A stretch of 57,760 nt of DNA from CAZOWL01 sp964583605 (GCA_964583605.1 CAZOWL010000015.1:1-57760); one strand, 5' to 3'; shown: positions 16,312 to 25,470, counted from the stretch's first letter. Notes: generated by a model from the sequence alone, not told the origin. Numbers and translations are program-made.

Positions 16312-18378
16312 CTACTGAAAGTGGAAGGACACTACCCGGCCCCATTCACCGGCCCAGCCGGGATCGCGATCCAGGCCGGCCAAGCGCGCCGGCAGGGAGA
16401 TGCCCTCCAGACTGCTGACCAGATCGATGTGGGTCCGGGTCACATAGAGGCGGCCCGACAACAGCAGCAGGTCGCCACAGGGATCCATGGCCGCTGGCGT
16501 CGCCTGAGCGAGCCGCCATCGGATGTAGGGCATCACGGAGCTCAGCCAGAAGGCGATGGCGGGATTGAGCATGCCCTGTAACTTCTCGGACAGACTCTCC
16601 GACGGCGCGGCGTCGAACGGCGCCGGGGTCAGCCGATACGGGCCGGGATAGCGCCGCGCCTCCGTCACGGCCTGCACCGCCGCGGGCTGGCCGCCGCGCG
16701 GGACGTCGACGAGCAGGAATGCCTGCGGGGCCCAAAGCCGCAATCGCCGGTCGGTCGCCGCCCAAGACGAGGCATCGATCGGCTCGACGAGCCAGTCCTC
16801 CGGGATGCGATACGCGTCATTGTCGCCGACCGCCTCGCCCGGCCATTGCCGTGGTGCGCGACCATCGAGCTCGGCCAGTACACACCAGAGCGCATCGTTC
16901 GCGTAGTCGTCGTGAGACTCCGCCAGGAGGGCACGCGTGAGGAGCTCGAGCAGCCCCCAGGGACCCAGGTCACGCGCGAAGCCCCAGCTCGGCTCGAAAC
17001 AAGACGGCAGCTCGAGGTGGCGCAGCAGATTGATCAGATAGAGGGCGCCGCCGAGACGGGTGGCGACGCCCGATGTGGCCCAGTCTTCCGGGCTCTCGGC
17101 AGCGACGTCTGGGCCGCTGACGGTTGGATCGCCGTGGTCAGAGGCGTCGGCGAGGTCCCCGATCGCCCCATTCGACGGGTGTGCGCTCGGGTCTCGGTGG
17201 CAGGGACCGGGCAGCGCCGGATGCTCGGGGGTTGGCGGCTCGGCTGACGGCTGAGGATACTCCGACCCACGGCTTGGCGCCTCACCGCTGTCGAGCGTCG
17301 CCTCGAGTCGATCCCGTCTGAGCGTGCGGATCGGGCGAGCCACCGCGGCCGCGCGCGCAGCGGGCGCGACGACGGGCGCTGGATCCGATGGCGACGAGCC
17401 CGGCCCGGCGCCCTCGTTGCGCAATGCCTCCTCGGAGCCTTGCTCAATCATCGCGCGCCGATCCCGGCCTGGGCGAGGCATCTCGTCCAGCCCCGTCGAA
17501 TCCGCCTCGCCGTGCGCTGAGCCGCTGGCTGTGGTCGAGATCGCAAGGCCCCGCCACCAGGCCCGCAGCTGCGCCCGGAACAGCGGCGAGCGCGCCTGCA
17601 CCGGCTGATAGTGCACCATCAAGGCCAGACCAACGAAGAGCTCGGCTTGGGGCTCCCAGCGGTGGCCCTGATCGGGGCGAAGCCATGTCCGCCAGGGCAC
17701 CACGGATCGATCGGGATGCATCCGCGCGGCGAGGGTCACCCCTGGCGCATCCCATCCCGTGATCGCCGCATCCCCCACCGGCGCGCCATCGATCGCCAGT
17801 GAGTGCTCGAGCGACAGCGCCCGGACGAGGTCCTCGATCTCCTCGCGGCGCAGGCCAGCCACCACCGAGTGACATTGCCCCCACAGCACGAGCTGCGCGA
17901 TCACCGCCGGCACGAGCCGCGCGTTGGCGATCAGCAATGCCTCGAGCCTGGCCCGGCTGCCGGACGCATGACGGCGCAGGGCGAGCGGCCAGCACCAATG
18001 GGTTGCGAGCTCACCGCGGGCCGCCGCCAAGGCCAGACAGGCCAGGAGCTCGCTCTCGTCGACGAACAAGGCCGAAGCTGCGCTCGCCGGGACTCGCCCC
18101 CGCACCGGCCGAGCGGCGTTGCGCACGGCCTGATCGACGCGCTCGCGGATTGCGCATTGCCAGCGCGGTGAGACTCGGGAGCTAGGACGCGCCGATAACG
18201 ACCCCGGCAAGGGATCGGTGACCTGGCGCACGAGCAGCAGGGCGGCGGGCGGCAGACCCGAAGGTGAGAGGTCCAGCGTGCGGAGCTGCAGCGCGAGATG
18301 CACCCGCAGGGCCGCCGCGCGCCCGCGCCTGGAGCGGATCGACAGCCGCTCGATATAGGTCGCGCCCGGGTCAAGCAC
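16312..18378 (-). CDS. Uncharacterised eCIS-associated protein
   Basis: A 688-residue protein without a recognised catalytic motif. The N-terminal 270 residues contain an LPPAALLLVRQVTDPLPG segment of a kind I have seen in proteins encoded beside eCIS ATPases. Residues 275-425 are a Pro/Gly/Ser/Asp-rich, probably disordered linker. The C-terminal part (about 430-688) starts with GGALYLINLLRHL and contains WGLLELLTRALL, both helical and hydrophobic. No signal peptide or clear membrane helix. It occupies the place directly before the ATPase, where Afp14 (tape measure) lies in Afp, but it lacks the long uninterrupted helices of a tape measure. It is the first gene after the small-RNA/terminator block at 18449-18639. 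Confidence 0.7.
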   Translation of the reverse strand: MLDPGATYIERLSIRSRRGRAAALRVHLALQLRTLDLSPSGLPPAALLLVRQVTDPLPGSLSARPSSRVSPRWQCAIRERVDQAVRNAARPVRGRVPASAASALFVDESELLACLALAAARGELATHWCWPLALRRHASGSRARLEALLIANARLVPAVIAQLVLWGQCHSVVAGLRREEIEDLVRALSLEHSLAIDGAPVGDAAITGWDAPGVTLAARMHPDRSVVPWRTWLRPDQGHRWEPQAELFVGLALMVHYQPVQARSPLFRAQLRAWWRGLAISTTASGSAHGEADSTGLDEMPRPGRDRRAMIEQGSEEALRNEGAGPGSSPSDPAPVVAPAARAAAVARPIRTLRRDRLEATLDSGEAPSRGSEYPQPSAEPPTPEHPALPGPCHRDPSAHPSNGAIGDLADASDHGDPTVSGPDVAAESPEDWATSGVATRLGGALYLINLLRHLELPSCFEPSWGFARDLGPWGLLELLTRALLAESHDDYANDALWCVLAELDGRAPRQWPGEAVGDNDAYRIPEDWLVEPIDASSWAATDRRLRLWAPQAFLLVDVPRGGQPAAVQAVTEARRYPGPYRLTPAPFDAAPSESLSEKLQGMLNPAIAFWLSSVMPYIRWRLAQATPAAMDPCGDLLLLSGRLYVTRTHIDLVSSLEGISLPARLAGLDRDPGWAGEWGRVVSFHFQ

Positions 18379-18448
18379 GGCGCACCGCCGCGCCGGCGGC
18401 TACCGGTCGCGACGTCGAGTCACGGGGTCGATCGGTGCCTGAAGGGAT

Positions 18449-18471
18449 AGCGAGGTCAGGACGACCTCGCT
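18449..18471 (-). terminator. Hairpin ending the tRNA-like transcript
   Basis: AGCGAGGTC and GACCTCGCT form a perfect 9-bp stem with a 5-base loop, beginning at the last base of the encoded CCA. It is followed by CTATCCC rather than a U-run, so it may be an intrinsic terminator of low quality or a 3'-processing hairpin. It lies 70 bases before the start of the 688-residue protein's gene. Confidence 0.5.
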
Positions 18472-18604
18472 GGTTGCGTAGCTTGGGATTCGAACCCCCA
18501 GACCGCTTTGCATCGAGACAACTGAGCTGACCCAAGTGAACCTTGTGGACAACTATTGCGCTACCCGCGTACGAACTGTGCACATACCAAAGGCTCGCTA
18601 CACA
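18471..18604 (-). ncRNA. Candidate ~133-base RNA with tRNA-like ends
   Basis: Seen directly: the bases just after a strong promoter (TGTGTAGC, 18604-18597) pair with GCTACGCA (18482-18475) over 8 bp with one U-G wobble. The 3' side continues A-CCA. A T-loop consensus GTTCGAATC lies at 18495-18487 on a 3-bp G-C stem with two further mismatched positions, and an AGCTCAGTTG D-arm-like block at 18528-18519. No anticodon arm can be placed and the total length is about 133 bases, too long for a tRNA, so this is either a decayed or interrupted tRNA or an RNA that borrows a tRNA acceptor/T-arm. It occupies most of the 294-base gap between two eCIS genes. Confidence 0.4.
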
Positions 18605-18610
18605 ATCCTT

Positions 18611-18639
18611 TGTATAGGACCCGATCTCCGGCTTGTCAA
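18611..18639 (-). promoter_or_regulatory. Near-consensus sigma-70 promoter inside the eCIS cluster
   Basis: On the minus strand TTGACA (18639-18634) and TATACA (18616-18611) are separated by exactly 17 bases. The predicted start, about 18604, coincides with the 5' end of the acceptor-like stem of the tRNA-like element. It is the best sigma-70 promoter I found in the window and lies 34 bases beyond the stop of the fibre gene. Confidence 0.7.
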
Positions 18640-18672
18640 GGGCACTTGGCATGGCTTGATCTCGCCTGCCCG

Positions 18673-21129
18673 CTACGCGAAGTTGTTGGCGATGTTCCGT
18701 ACCCGGGGGCGCAGCTCGGCGGGCACCACATGCACGGCCTGACCGGCCGAGGTGAGCAGATTGTCCTCCACGACCCACTGCAGGGCCGGGCTCGTGGGTG
18801 GCACAGTGATTGAGTGGATCAAGATGCCGACATTGAACAGATCGAACTGGTTGTCGCGCACCAGGAGGCGTCGCCCGAAGCTGCCAAAGACCCGCAGGCC
18901 CTCGATGCTCTGGTTGGCGCCAGGCAAACGCTGCAACGTGGCGCGATTGTTCTCGATCAGCAAACTACGGCAGTTACCGACAAAGATCGCATGCCGCTCC
19001 CCCATCACACCGGCATGCAAAGCAACAGCGATGCCATTCCCCGCGATGGTCACGCGATCGATGCTGTCTGGGGTACCGCGGGTGGTCTCGCGATGGCTCA
19101 GCCCGATGTGTATACCTTGGGTGACATAGCGGACATCGTTGTTGATCACCCGCACCTCGCCCGCCACGCGGCCGGCGACGACAATGCCCTGACTCACGGG
19201 GACATTTGACGCTGCGGGTGAGCCATCGAGCTGGATCAGATTGTCCTCGACCTGGCTGCGCCCGGCATTGACCACCAGCACACCCACCTGACCGCTGCCC
19301 ACCACGCAGTCGCATCCCTGGACGCAGGTCGCGGCAACGGCCGCCATGGCGCTGCTGTTGCGCACATAGAGGCAACTGGCCGCGCGACGGGCCGCCGACG
19401 CACAGCGCAAGCTCGTGCGTATCACCGTCACGTTCGGACAGTCGACAAAATTCAAGGCACCGTTCAGATGGTCGAAGCGCCGGCTGCTGCCCGCGCCGAC
19501 GGGGGGGCTCGCGGTGCCGCTCTGGGCATACAGGTCGCTGAGCTGCACGCTCGCGCAGTCCTCGAAGGCGAGCACGCGCTCGTGGCCAGCCGCGATCAGC
19601 CGGGTACCGCGCCCGCTGCCGCAGACCTTGACATGCCTCAAGCCTGCTAGCCGTATGGGCTCCGTCAGGTCGAACTGGCCGACCTCGAAACAGATCGACA
19701 CGTCCTGCCCCGGCGCGAGGGCCTCGAGCGCCTGGCGCCAATTGCTGTCCGGCGTCAGCACCAGCGTGCAACAGCCGCGCAGGCGCTCACATAGGGCCTC
19801 CAGCGCCCCCTGCACCGTGTGGACGCTGGGAAGCTGGCAGCCGTCGTTGTCGAAATGCACATCCCGTGCGACGACCTCGGCGAGCCCGGAGCGCACGATC
19901 AGCACATGATCGGTGCGGCCCTCGATCTGATAGACCTGATAGCGGGTCGCGGCGGCAGCGCCAGGGGCATTGCGCGCTACCACACGCAGCGCCCGGCGCG
20001 GCAAGGCCGTTGCCAGCACCGAGCGGACCAGGCCTTGTGCGATCGGCGTCGCCTGCGCCGGGGCGTGGGCGCCGAGAAAGCCCTGCCAGGCAAAGCCCCC
20101 CGGACCGGTCGGCAGATAGCCGACCGCCGGCAGATGGGTCAGATAGTGCTCGACCCACGCGCCCGCGCCCACCGAGGGATCGTTGCGCAGGGCCGCGATC
20201 TGCTCGGCGAACTGCAGCAGCACGGCCTCGGACTCGGCCGCAAAGCGTGGATTCAGCAGCGTCGGCCAGTCGTCGGCGGGCGCCGGTGTGACAGGGTGGC
20301 GGCGCACCGCCCAGGTGTCGATGAACCGGATACCGTCCGCGGTCCAATAGACCAGCGCCAGCGGGACATCACAGTCCGTCAACAGGGTATCCGCCAATCG
20401 ACCCAGCCCGCCGTAATCGAATGCGACCGGCGGGCTGCCCGCCGGTGGGCTGAAGTCGATGTCGTGGGGCGAGGTCTCAGCCGTACCGAGACAGAGCTGT
20501 GCCAGCGCACCGCGCAGGCGTGACCAGCCGGCGGTGTCGCCCGCAGCGGGCTCGACGAAATCGCTCGCGCTCAGGCCCACGAGCCCGCTCAGGAGCTCGG
20601 CGACCGGCAGCTTGATCAAGCGGAACCGCACCCCCTCGACCAGATGGCGCAATCCGCACCGACTCGCTGTGCCCGCATCGTCCAGACCGCTCGTGGATGC
20701 CTGCCCCCGATAGTCGCTCGCCGGACTCATCAGGAGCACATAGGCGCCGGTGCCGACCAGCACGCTGCCCGGCTGCGGCGGCACACACACTGTAAACAAA
20801 CCGTTCGCGGCCTCTTCGATCGTCTGCTGGGCGAGCAGATTGACCTGCACCGCGACCGGCAGCTCCAGGGCCTGACCTGCTCGGTTGAGTGCCAGACCCT
20901 TGGCGACCTCGATGACCGGCGAGCTGCCGTTACCGCCCGGTGCCACGACGGTGACATCGAGGCCACGCACGACGCCCGCGCCCAATGCCGTCCGGAGCTG
21001 GCGGTGCTCGCGGCGGATGGCGGTCTGCTCATCCTGCAGGTCCTCGCCGGTGAGGATGCGACCATTGAAGAAATTGACGTGCTCGACACCCTGATCCAGG
21101 TGCGCCTGCTGCAGCTCTATCTGGGGCAT
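18673..21129 (-). CDS. Fibre-like eCIS protein with C-terminal beta-helix
   Basis: An 818-residue structural protein. The N-terminus (about 15-60) contains NGRILTGEDLQDEQ then HRQLR and GVVRGLDV, a pattern shared with the next upstream gene product, so the two are likely built on a common particle-attachment domain. The middle (about 100-430) is unassigned. The C-terminal half (about 460-790) has repeated short strands with Asn/Asp turns (NNDVRYVTQGI, IENNRATL, VRDNQFDLFN), the pattern of a right-handed parallel beta-helix of the NosD/pectate-lyase type, common in tail spikes that bind or cut glycans. Cysteines are frequent for a cytoplasmic protein. Receptor binding is inferred from position after the baseplate genes and from the fold. 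Confidence 0.75.
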   Translation of the reverse strand: MPQIELQQAHLDQGVEHVNFFNGRILTGEDLQDEQTAIRREHRQLRTALGAGVVRGLDVTVVAPGGNGSSPVIEVAKGLALNRAGQALELPVAVQVNLLAQQTIEEAANGLFTVCVPPQPGSVLVGTGAYVLLMSPASDYRGQASTSGLDDAGTASRCGLRHLVEGVRFRLIKLPVAELLSGLVGLSASDFVEPAAGDTAGWSRLRGALAQLCLGTAETSPHDIDFSPPAGSPPVAFDYGGLGRLADTLLTDCDVPLALVYWTADGIRFIDTWAVRRHPVTPAPADDWPTLLNPRFAAESEAVLLQFAEQIAALRNDPSVGAGAWVEHYLTHLPAVGYLPTGPGGFAWQGFLGAHAPAQATPIAQGLVRSVLATALPRRALRVVARNAPGAAAATRYQVYQIEGRTDHVLIVRSGLAEVVARDVHFDNDGCQLPSVHTVQGALEALCERLRGCCTLVLTPDSNWRQALEALAPGQDVSICFEVGQFDLTEPIRLAGLRHVKVCGSGRGTRLIAAGHERVLAFEDCASVQLSDLYAQSGTASPPVGAGSSRRFDHLNGALNFVDCPNVTVIRTSLRCASAARRAASCLYVRNSSAMAAVAATCVQGCDCVVGSGQVGVLVVNAGRSQVEDNLIQLDGSPAASNVPVSQGIVVAGRVAGEVRVINNDVRYVTQGIHIGLSHRETTRGTPDSIDRVTIAGNGIAVALHAGVMGERHAIFVGNCRSLLIENNRATLQRLPGANQSIEGLRVFGSFGRRLLVRDNQFDLFNVGILIHSITVPPTSPALQWVVEDNLLTSAGQAVHVVPAELRPRVRNIANNFA

Positions 21130-21163
21130 GCTTGCTCACTCCCGCGCCGTGCGCGCAGCCGAA

Positions 21164-22858
21164 TCAGCCGAGGTCGACGCGGCCGTAGGCGCTGATCTCC
21201 ACCATGAAGGCCGCGATTCGGCTCTGCTCCCGCGTGTCGCTGACGCGCACCCGAATCCCCGCCTGCTCGAAGCGCACCACCTTGAGAATCCCGAGCAATT
21301 CCTGGTCGACGATCGTGCCCTTGACGATGTAGCCAAGGTCAGGCGGGGGCACAGAGCCGTCGTTTGGCGGCGGCTGGTACTGCGGCCAGCTGAGCAGAAA
21401 ATCGAAGTTGCCGATCGGCGTCGCGGTCAACCCGTTGTACGCCGGCCCCAAGGCCTGTCCGCTGGCGTTGAACAAGCCCGCCGCCACGATGGCATACAGA
21501 CCCGCGTTGCTCGGGACCTGCACGAATTGGCCGCTCGGCGCTGTGGGGGTGCGCGGCTCCCATTGCGCGCCGCTCCAGGTGAGCATCTGGCCAACGGCCG
21601 GCTCCACATCGGCGATCGGGCGTCCACGCAGACCGGCGACCGTCGGGCCAGGAAAGGTATCGGCAAGGTCGTTGCTCGCCCCATCGCCCACCTTGACCGC
21701 CTGCTCGAAGCGCACGGCATCGCCATCGACACTGGCCGCGCCCAGTGCGGTGACGCGATTGCCACCCGCTCCCAGGTCACCGGTCAGGGCACGACTGCCA
21801 TCGACAAGGAGATAGTGCAGGTGGTCGTCGGCACCCAAGTCGTTGAGATCGGCATGGCTCAACGGCTCGAGGTCTGTCGAGGCGCCGCCGTGATGGCAGA
21901 TCAGGCACTCCTGCAGCAGACGGGTATGCAGCAGATAGGGCCGCTGCGACTCGTCCAGCACCGCATCCCCAACCAGGCCCAGTCCGCTGTCGAGCGTCAG
22001 GACCACCTCGGCCAGCAGCACGCAGCCTTCGGCAGGCGGGCCGGCGGCGCAGTTGGCACCGCTCGGCAGCAGACTCGGCCGCACCTCGGTCACCCAGACG
22101 CGCAGCGCCACCCGCAGCAGGGCGTTGACCTCGTCCGGGTGCATGTGCTGCACATCGAAGGGCGGCGAGCCTGGTGGCGAGGCGAGCGGCGGCGAGGCCA
22201 GAGCGGGCGAGCCGGGCGCGGTCAGTCCGCGCACGAGAGCGGCGATCCCATCCTCGGTGAGGCCATCCGGGGCATCGCTGATCGCGATCGAGCGTAGCAG
22301 CTCGACCAGGTCGCGCACCGCTTCCTGCTCGGTCTGATCAGGCGGGTCGAGGCGCAGTGCCAGCTCGAAGGCATCCTGGATGCGCGAGGCGACCGAGCTG
22401 TCCTCCAGCGTCTTGCAGGGGCCGCCGGGGATGGGCACCTCGTCCGTCTGGCACTCGCGGTAGCAGAGCACGAGATAGAGGCTCAGCGGCTCGGGCGGCG
22501 AGGGCGCAGGTGATGCGGCAAGCCGGTCCTGGATCTCCGCTGCATGGCTCTCCAGCCAGCTCCGCAGATTGGCGCAGTAGGCCTCCGGCACACGGATCTC
22601 ACGGCCACGCGGATCGACCGCGACGCCCGGGGACACGGTCAACCGCGGGCCGTCCTCCGGCTCGGAGAGGCTCACCTGCAGGCCGCACAGCGTGCCATAG
22701 CCATGGAGCAGCCGATTGTGCAGGCGGTGCTTCTCCAGGTGGTAGAGCTGCTCCTGAACCAGATCATCGGCGCCCAGCACCAGACCGTTGGCATAATTGA
22801 CCCGCTTGTACGGATCCAGATTGGAGAGCGTCGCGCAGACTGTCATGAAGTCATTCAT
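21164..22858 (-). CDS. Fibre-like eCIS protein with phage tail-fibre motif
   Basis: A 564-residue protein. Residues 15-65 (YANGLVLGADDLVQEQ, then HRLHNRLLHGYGTLCGLQV) form the same N-terminal attachment-like domain as the neighbouring 818-residue protein. A Pro/Ser/Ala-rich low-complexity linker lies near 215-235. Residues 335-390 carry the classical tail-fibre signature HADLNDLGADDHLHYLLVDG followed by SRALTGDLGAGGN, seen in many phage fibres. The C-terminal 150 residues would be the tip. The gene lies 5 bases after the gpI-fusion stop and 34 bases before the next gene. Likely a baseplate-attached fibre (Afp13-like in role); the target is unknown. Confidence 0.8.
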   Translation of the reverse strand: MNDFMTVCATLSNLDPYKRVNYANGLVLGADDLVQEQLYHLEKHRLHNRLLHGYGTLCGLQVSLSEPEDGPRLTVSPGVAVDPRGREIRVPEAYCANLRSWLESHAAEIQDRLAASPAPSPPEPLSLYLVLCYRECQTDEVPIPGGPCKTLEDSSVASRIQDAFELALRLDPPDQTEQEAVRDLVELLRSIAISDAPDGLTEDGIAALVRGLTAPGSPALASPPLASPPGSPPFDVQHMHPDEVNALLRVALRVWVTEVRPSLLPSGANCAAGPPAEGCVLLAEVVLTLDSGLGLVGDAVLDESQRPYLLHTRLLQECLICHHGGASTDLEPLSHADLNDLGADDHLHYLLVDGSRALTGDLGAGGNRVTALGAASVDGDAVRFEQAVKVGDGASNDLADTFPGPTVAGLRGRPIADVEPAVGQMLTWSGAQWEPRTPTAPSGQFVQVPSNAGLYAIVAAGLFNASGQALGPAYNGLTATPIGNFDFLLSWPQYQPPPNDGSVPPPDLGYIVKGTIVDQELLGILKVVRFEQAGIRVRVSDTREQSRIAAFMVEISAYGRVDLG

Positions 22859-22863
22859 GGTCG

Positions 22864-25470
22864 TTACTCCGAGAGCCGGTCACGCCCGAGCACACGCAGC
22901 GTAGGATGGGTCACGCCGCAGGGATGTGATGAATCCAGGAAGCCCTCGGCGAGCGCGGTGCGGCCCAGCACCAGTGCGATATACCGGCTGCCCTCGCCCA
23001 GCGCCGTGTCGAGCCCCAGGCGTGCACCGCCGACCTGAAACAGCGCCCAGAAGAGCTTGGCCTCGAAGTCGGTATGGGCCGGGCGCTCGCGCTCGACCAG
23101 GCTGCTCACCCGTGCCAGGCGCTGCGCACGCGTCTCGGTGCTCTCGCCCGGATGGGCCGGGACCAGCACGGTGAAGCGGTGGGCGCTGCGCTCGGTCGGC
23201 AAGGCCGGCGAAACGAAGGCGATCCAGTCCTCGGCACGCTGCGCGTCGTCCGGGCGCAGCGGCGGAAACTGGATCGCTGCCAACGGCGCGCCCCAGCGCT
23301 CGACGAGCGTCGCTTCATCGCCCTGGTAGCGGCAGCCCAGAAAGAGGCGAAACCTCTGGTGCAGCGGCTCTGGACCCTGCGCGGGCTCGTACGGGACGCT
23401 GGAGCCGATCAACGCCGGCTGCTCGAGCTGGCGCGGATCGCCCAGCACGACCCCCGGTACACCACGGGTCTGGAACTGCTCGACGATCCGTACCGCGCGG
23501 CCCGCGTAGCGCAGTGGCTGCATCCGCTCGGGATACCGCAAGTCCTCGAGCACAGAGGGGTCCGGGCAGGGGTCGATCGTCAGGCGAATCATGGCCAGCA
23601 GCCCCGCCGGGGTCCCGCGCCAGCGAAACAGAAGCTCGGCGTGCTCGATCAGCAGACGGCGGCGCGCCTCGTCGAAGTCCGGATCCAGCGTTGCACCCAG
23701 CCAGCCGGCCAGCCACTCGAGATACTCGGCCGGCGCGGTGCGGCTGTCGAGCAGCCGCTCGGCCCCGGCCACCGCGCCCTCCAGCGTGGTCCAGAGGCCC
23801 TCGACATTGGCGAGGAAGCGGTCGAGGAAGCTCGCCGAGTCGGCATCCTCGCGGTACACCGCGGGCAGATAGCGCTCCAGGTAGGAGAAGCGCGGGTACC
23901 AGGCGCGCACGGCCCGCAGGCGCGGCGTCGAGCGGCCGCTCCCGCTGAGCCGCAGCCGCAGCTGCAGATAGCGCCCCGAGGCGCGCTGCAGAAGCAGCTC
24001 CCAGGTACCGCTGCCCTGGCGAGCCCGCTGCGCCGCGTCAAAGGGCTGGTGGAAGGCGATCTCAGAGGCATAGCGCAGGTAGGGCGCAGGCTCTTCGCGC
24101 CAGGGCGCCACATCGAGGTCTGAGAGCTCGTCCGCGGCACGGCTCTGCACGGCGATGGCGTCGCCAGGCGCGATGCAGGCATCCATCGTCACGCGGTGCC
24201 ACTGGCAGCCCGGCTCCTTGCCGTCGAAGGTGGGCAGGTCGAGCTCGGCCTCGAGCCCATAGAGTGGCCGGGGCTGATCGACCAGGGGCGTCCAGAGGCC
24301 CGGCAGGTGGTAGAGGACCTCGCGGCCGTCGCTGACAAGGTCCTTGCCGTCATAGCGCCGCATCGGGAGGGAGCGCGGCGCGAGGGTCAGGTGCAGGGTC
24401 CCCTGCACGATGAGGACGGCCAGCACGATCGCCTGGTTACCTTCCTGCGACACCAGGAAGAGCTCCCCGCTCACCCGAGCGGTCTCCGCGGCCTCGCCCG
24501 GGACAAAGATCATGTCGTATGCCTTGAGCTGCTCGGGGTCGAGGCCGGTGAGACGCTCGCCCTCGAGATCGATCCGGTCTCGCAGCAGCCCGTCCTGGAA
24601 GCGATAGAGGCTGGAATAGACGGCATCGGCGCGCGTCTCGAGGATCAGCAACGAGCCGTCGGGTAGCGGCGCGAGCGCGATGGGTGCCTCGACCTCCGCG
24701 GGCGAGGCGACGCCCAATGCGTGGCCGGCGCTGCATGTCCACGCGACTGGGACACTGTGATCCCCCGCGACCGGCCAGAAGTCGCTGATCTGGGCGGGGA
24801 CGACCTCGACGAAGGCATCGCCGGGGGCCGCTACCACATCGAAGTAGCGGTCGAGCCGCCAATAGCGCGCCTCACCCTCGCCGGGCCCGCGGTCCAGTAT
24901 CCAGAGTCCGCCGTCGGCGGCCGCCGCCAGATCGAAGGGCGCGAAGTCGAGCGCCGTCGACCAGAGCCACCACTGCGGCGCACCACCGGCATGGAGATCG
25001 AAGATGAGCAGGCCGGCCGGTGCCAGCGTGCCGACGACCAGAAAGTGCTGCGAGGTGACTGCCAAACCGCGGAGCCTGTGCGGTACCTCGGATGCCGGCG
25101 CCGAGCAGGGCACGAAGAGCCCACCGCCGGAGATGCACGCGGCGGTCGTCGCGAGACTCGCCGAGTCCCAGTAGGGGCCGCCTTGGCCCCTTCCCCCGGC
25201 AGGCAGCCACTGGATTCCCCGCTCGTCGTCGTCGATCCAGTAGAGGTTGCCGTAGCGGTCGCAGTCGGCGCCGCGTCTCTGGTCCAATGCCGGCGGCGTC
25301 TCGCCGCGCCGGGCGGGAAAGCGAAACAGGCGCGGCGCGAGGGTCACACCGGCAAAGACCTCGTCCCAATAGAGGCGATGCTCCTCATCTCGCGCGAGCT
25401 GCCGCTCGAGCACGGGGACCCAATCGCGGGCGCCTTGCAGGAGATGGAAGCGGGTCCCGTTGACGTCCAT
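22864..25470 (-). CDS. Baseplate/tail protein I-like, fused to a beta-propeller-like N-terminus
   Basis: An 868-residue protein. The C-terminal part from residue 530 (YLERYLPAVYRED, FLDRFLANVEGL, then YLEWLAGWLG) is a phage tail protein I-type domain, which connects baseplate wedges to fibres. The N-terminal 400 or so residues have repeated strand patterns around GNLYWIDDD, GGLWILDRG and GSLLILETR, resembling NHL/beta-propeller blades, followed by a jelly-roll-like segment with LRYASEIAF. Ordinary gpI proteins are 200-300 residues, so most of this protein is an addition. It lies between the gpJ-like gene (9-base gap) and the first fibre gene (5-base gap), the expected baseplate-to-fibre order. 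Confidence 0.85.
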   Translation of the reverse strand: MDVNGTRFHLLQGARDWVPVLERQLARDEEHRLYWDEVFAGVTLAPRLFRFPARRGETPPALDQRRGADCDRYGNLYWIDDDERGIQWLPAGGRGQGGPYWDSASLATTAACISGGGLFVPCSAPASEVPHRLRGLAVTSQHFLVVGTLAPAGLLIFDLHAGGAPQWWLWSTALDFAPFDLAAAADGGLWILDRGPGEGEARYWRLDRYFDVVAAPGDAFVEVVPAQISDFWPVAGDHSVPVAWTCSAGHALGVASPAEVEAPIALAPLPDGSLLILETRADAVYSSLYRFQDGLLRDRIDLEGERLTGLDPEQLKAYDMIFVPGEAAETARVSGELFLVSQEGNQAIVLAVLIVQGTLHLTLAPRSLPMRRYDGKDLVSDGREVLYHLPGLWTPLVDQPRPLYGLEAELDLPTFDGKEPGCQWHRVTMDACIAPGDAIAVQSRAADELSDLDVAPWREEPAPYLRYASEIAFHQPFDAAQRARQGSGTWELLLQRASGRYLQLRLRLSGSGRSTPRLRAVRAWYPRFSYLERYLPAVYREDADSASFLDRFLANVEGLWTTLEGAVAGAERLLDSRTAPAEYLEWLAGWLGATLDPDFDEARRRLLIEHAELLFRWRGTPAGLLAMIRLTIDPCPDPSVLEDLRYPERMQPLRYAGRAVRIVEQFQTRGVPGVVLGDPRQLEQPALIGSSVPYEPAQGPEPLHQRFRLFLGCRYQGDEATLVERWGAPLAAIQFPPLRPDDAQRAEDWIAFVSPALPTERSAHRFTVLVPAHPGESTETRAQRLARVSSLVERERPAHTDFEAKLFWALFQVGGARLGLDTALGEGSRYIALVLGRTALAEGFLDSSHPCGVTHPTLRVLGRDRLSE

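Noticed and set aside
18471..18604. Calling an ordinary functional tRNA gene
   Set aside because: The paired ends, CCA and T-loop are there, but the T-stem has only three good pairs, the length is about 133 bases and no anticodon arm can be drawn.
21128..22297. Long plus-strand reading frame (389 codons) opposite the fibre-like gene
   Set aside because: It is the antisense of a clear tail-fibre gene, with the composition of a GC-rich shadow frame and no motif. The same holds for long plus-strand frames at 11350-12453, 23074-24123, 24721-25983 and 35549-36649.
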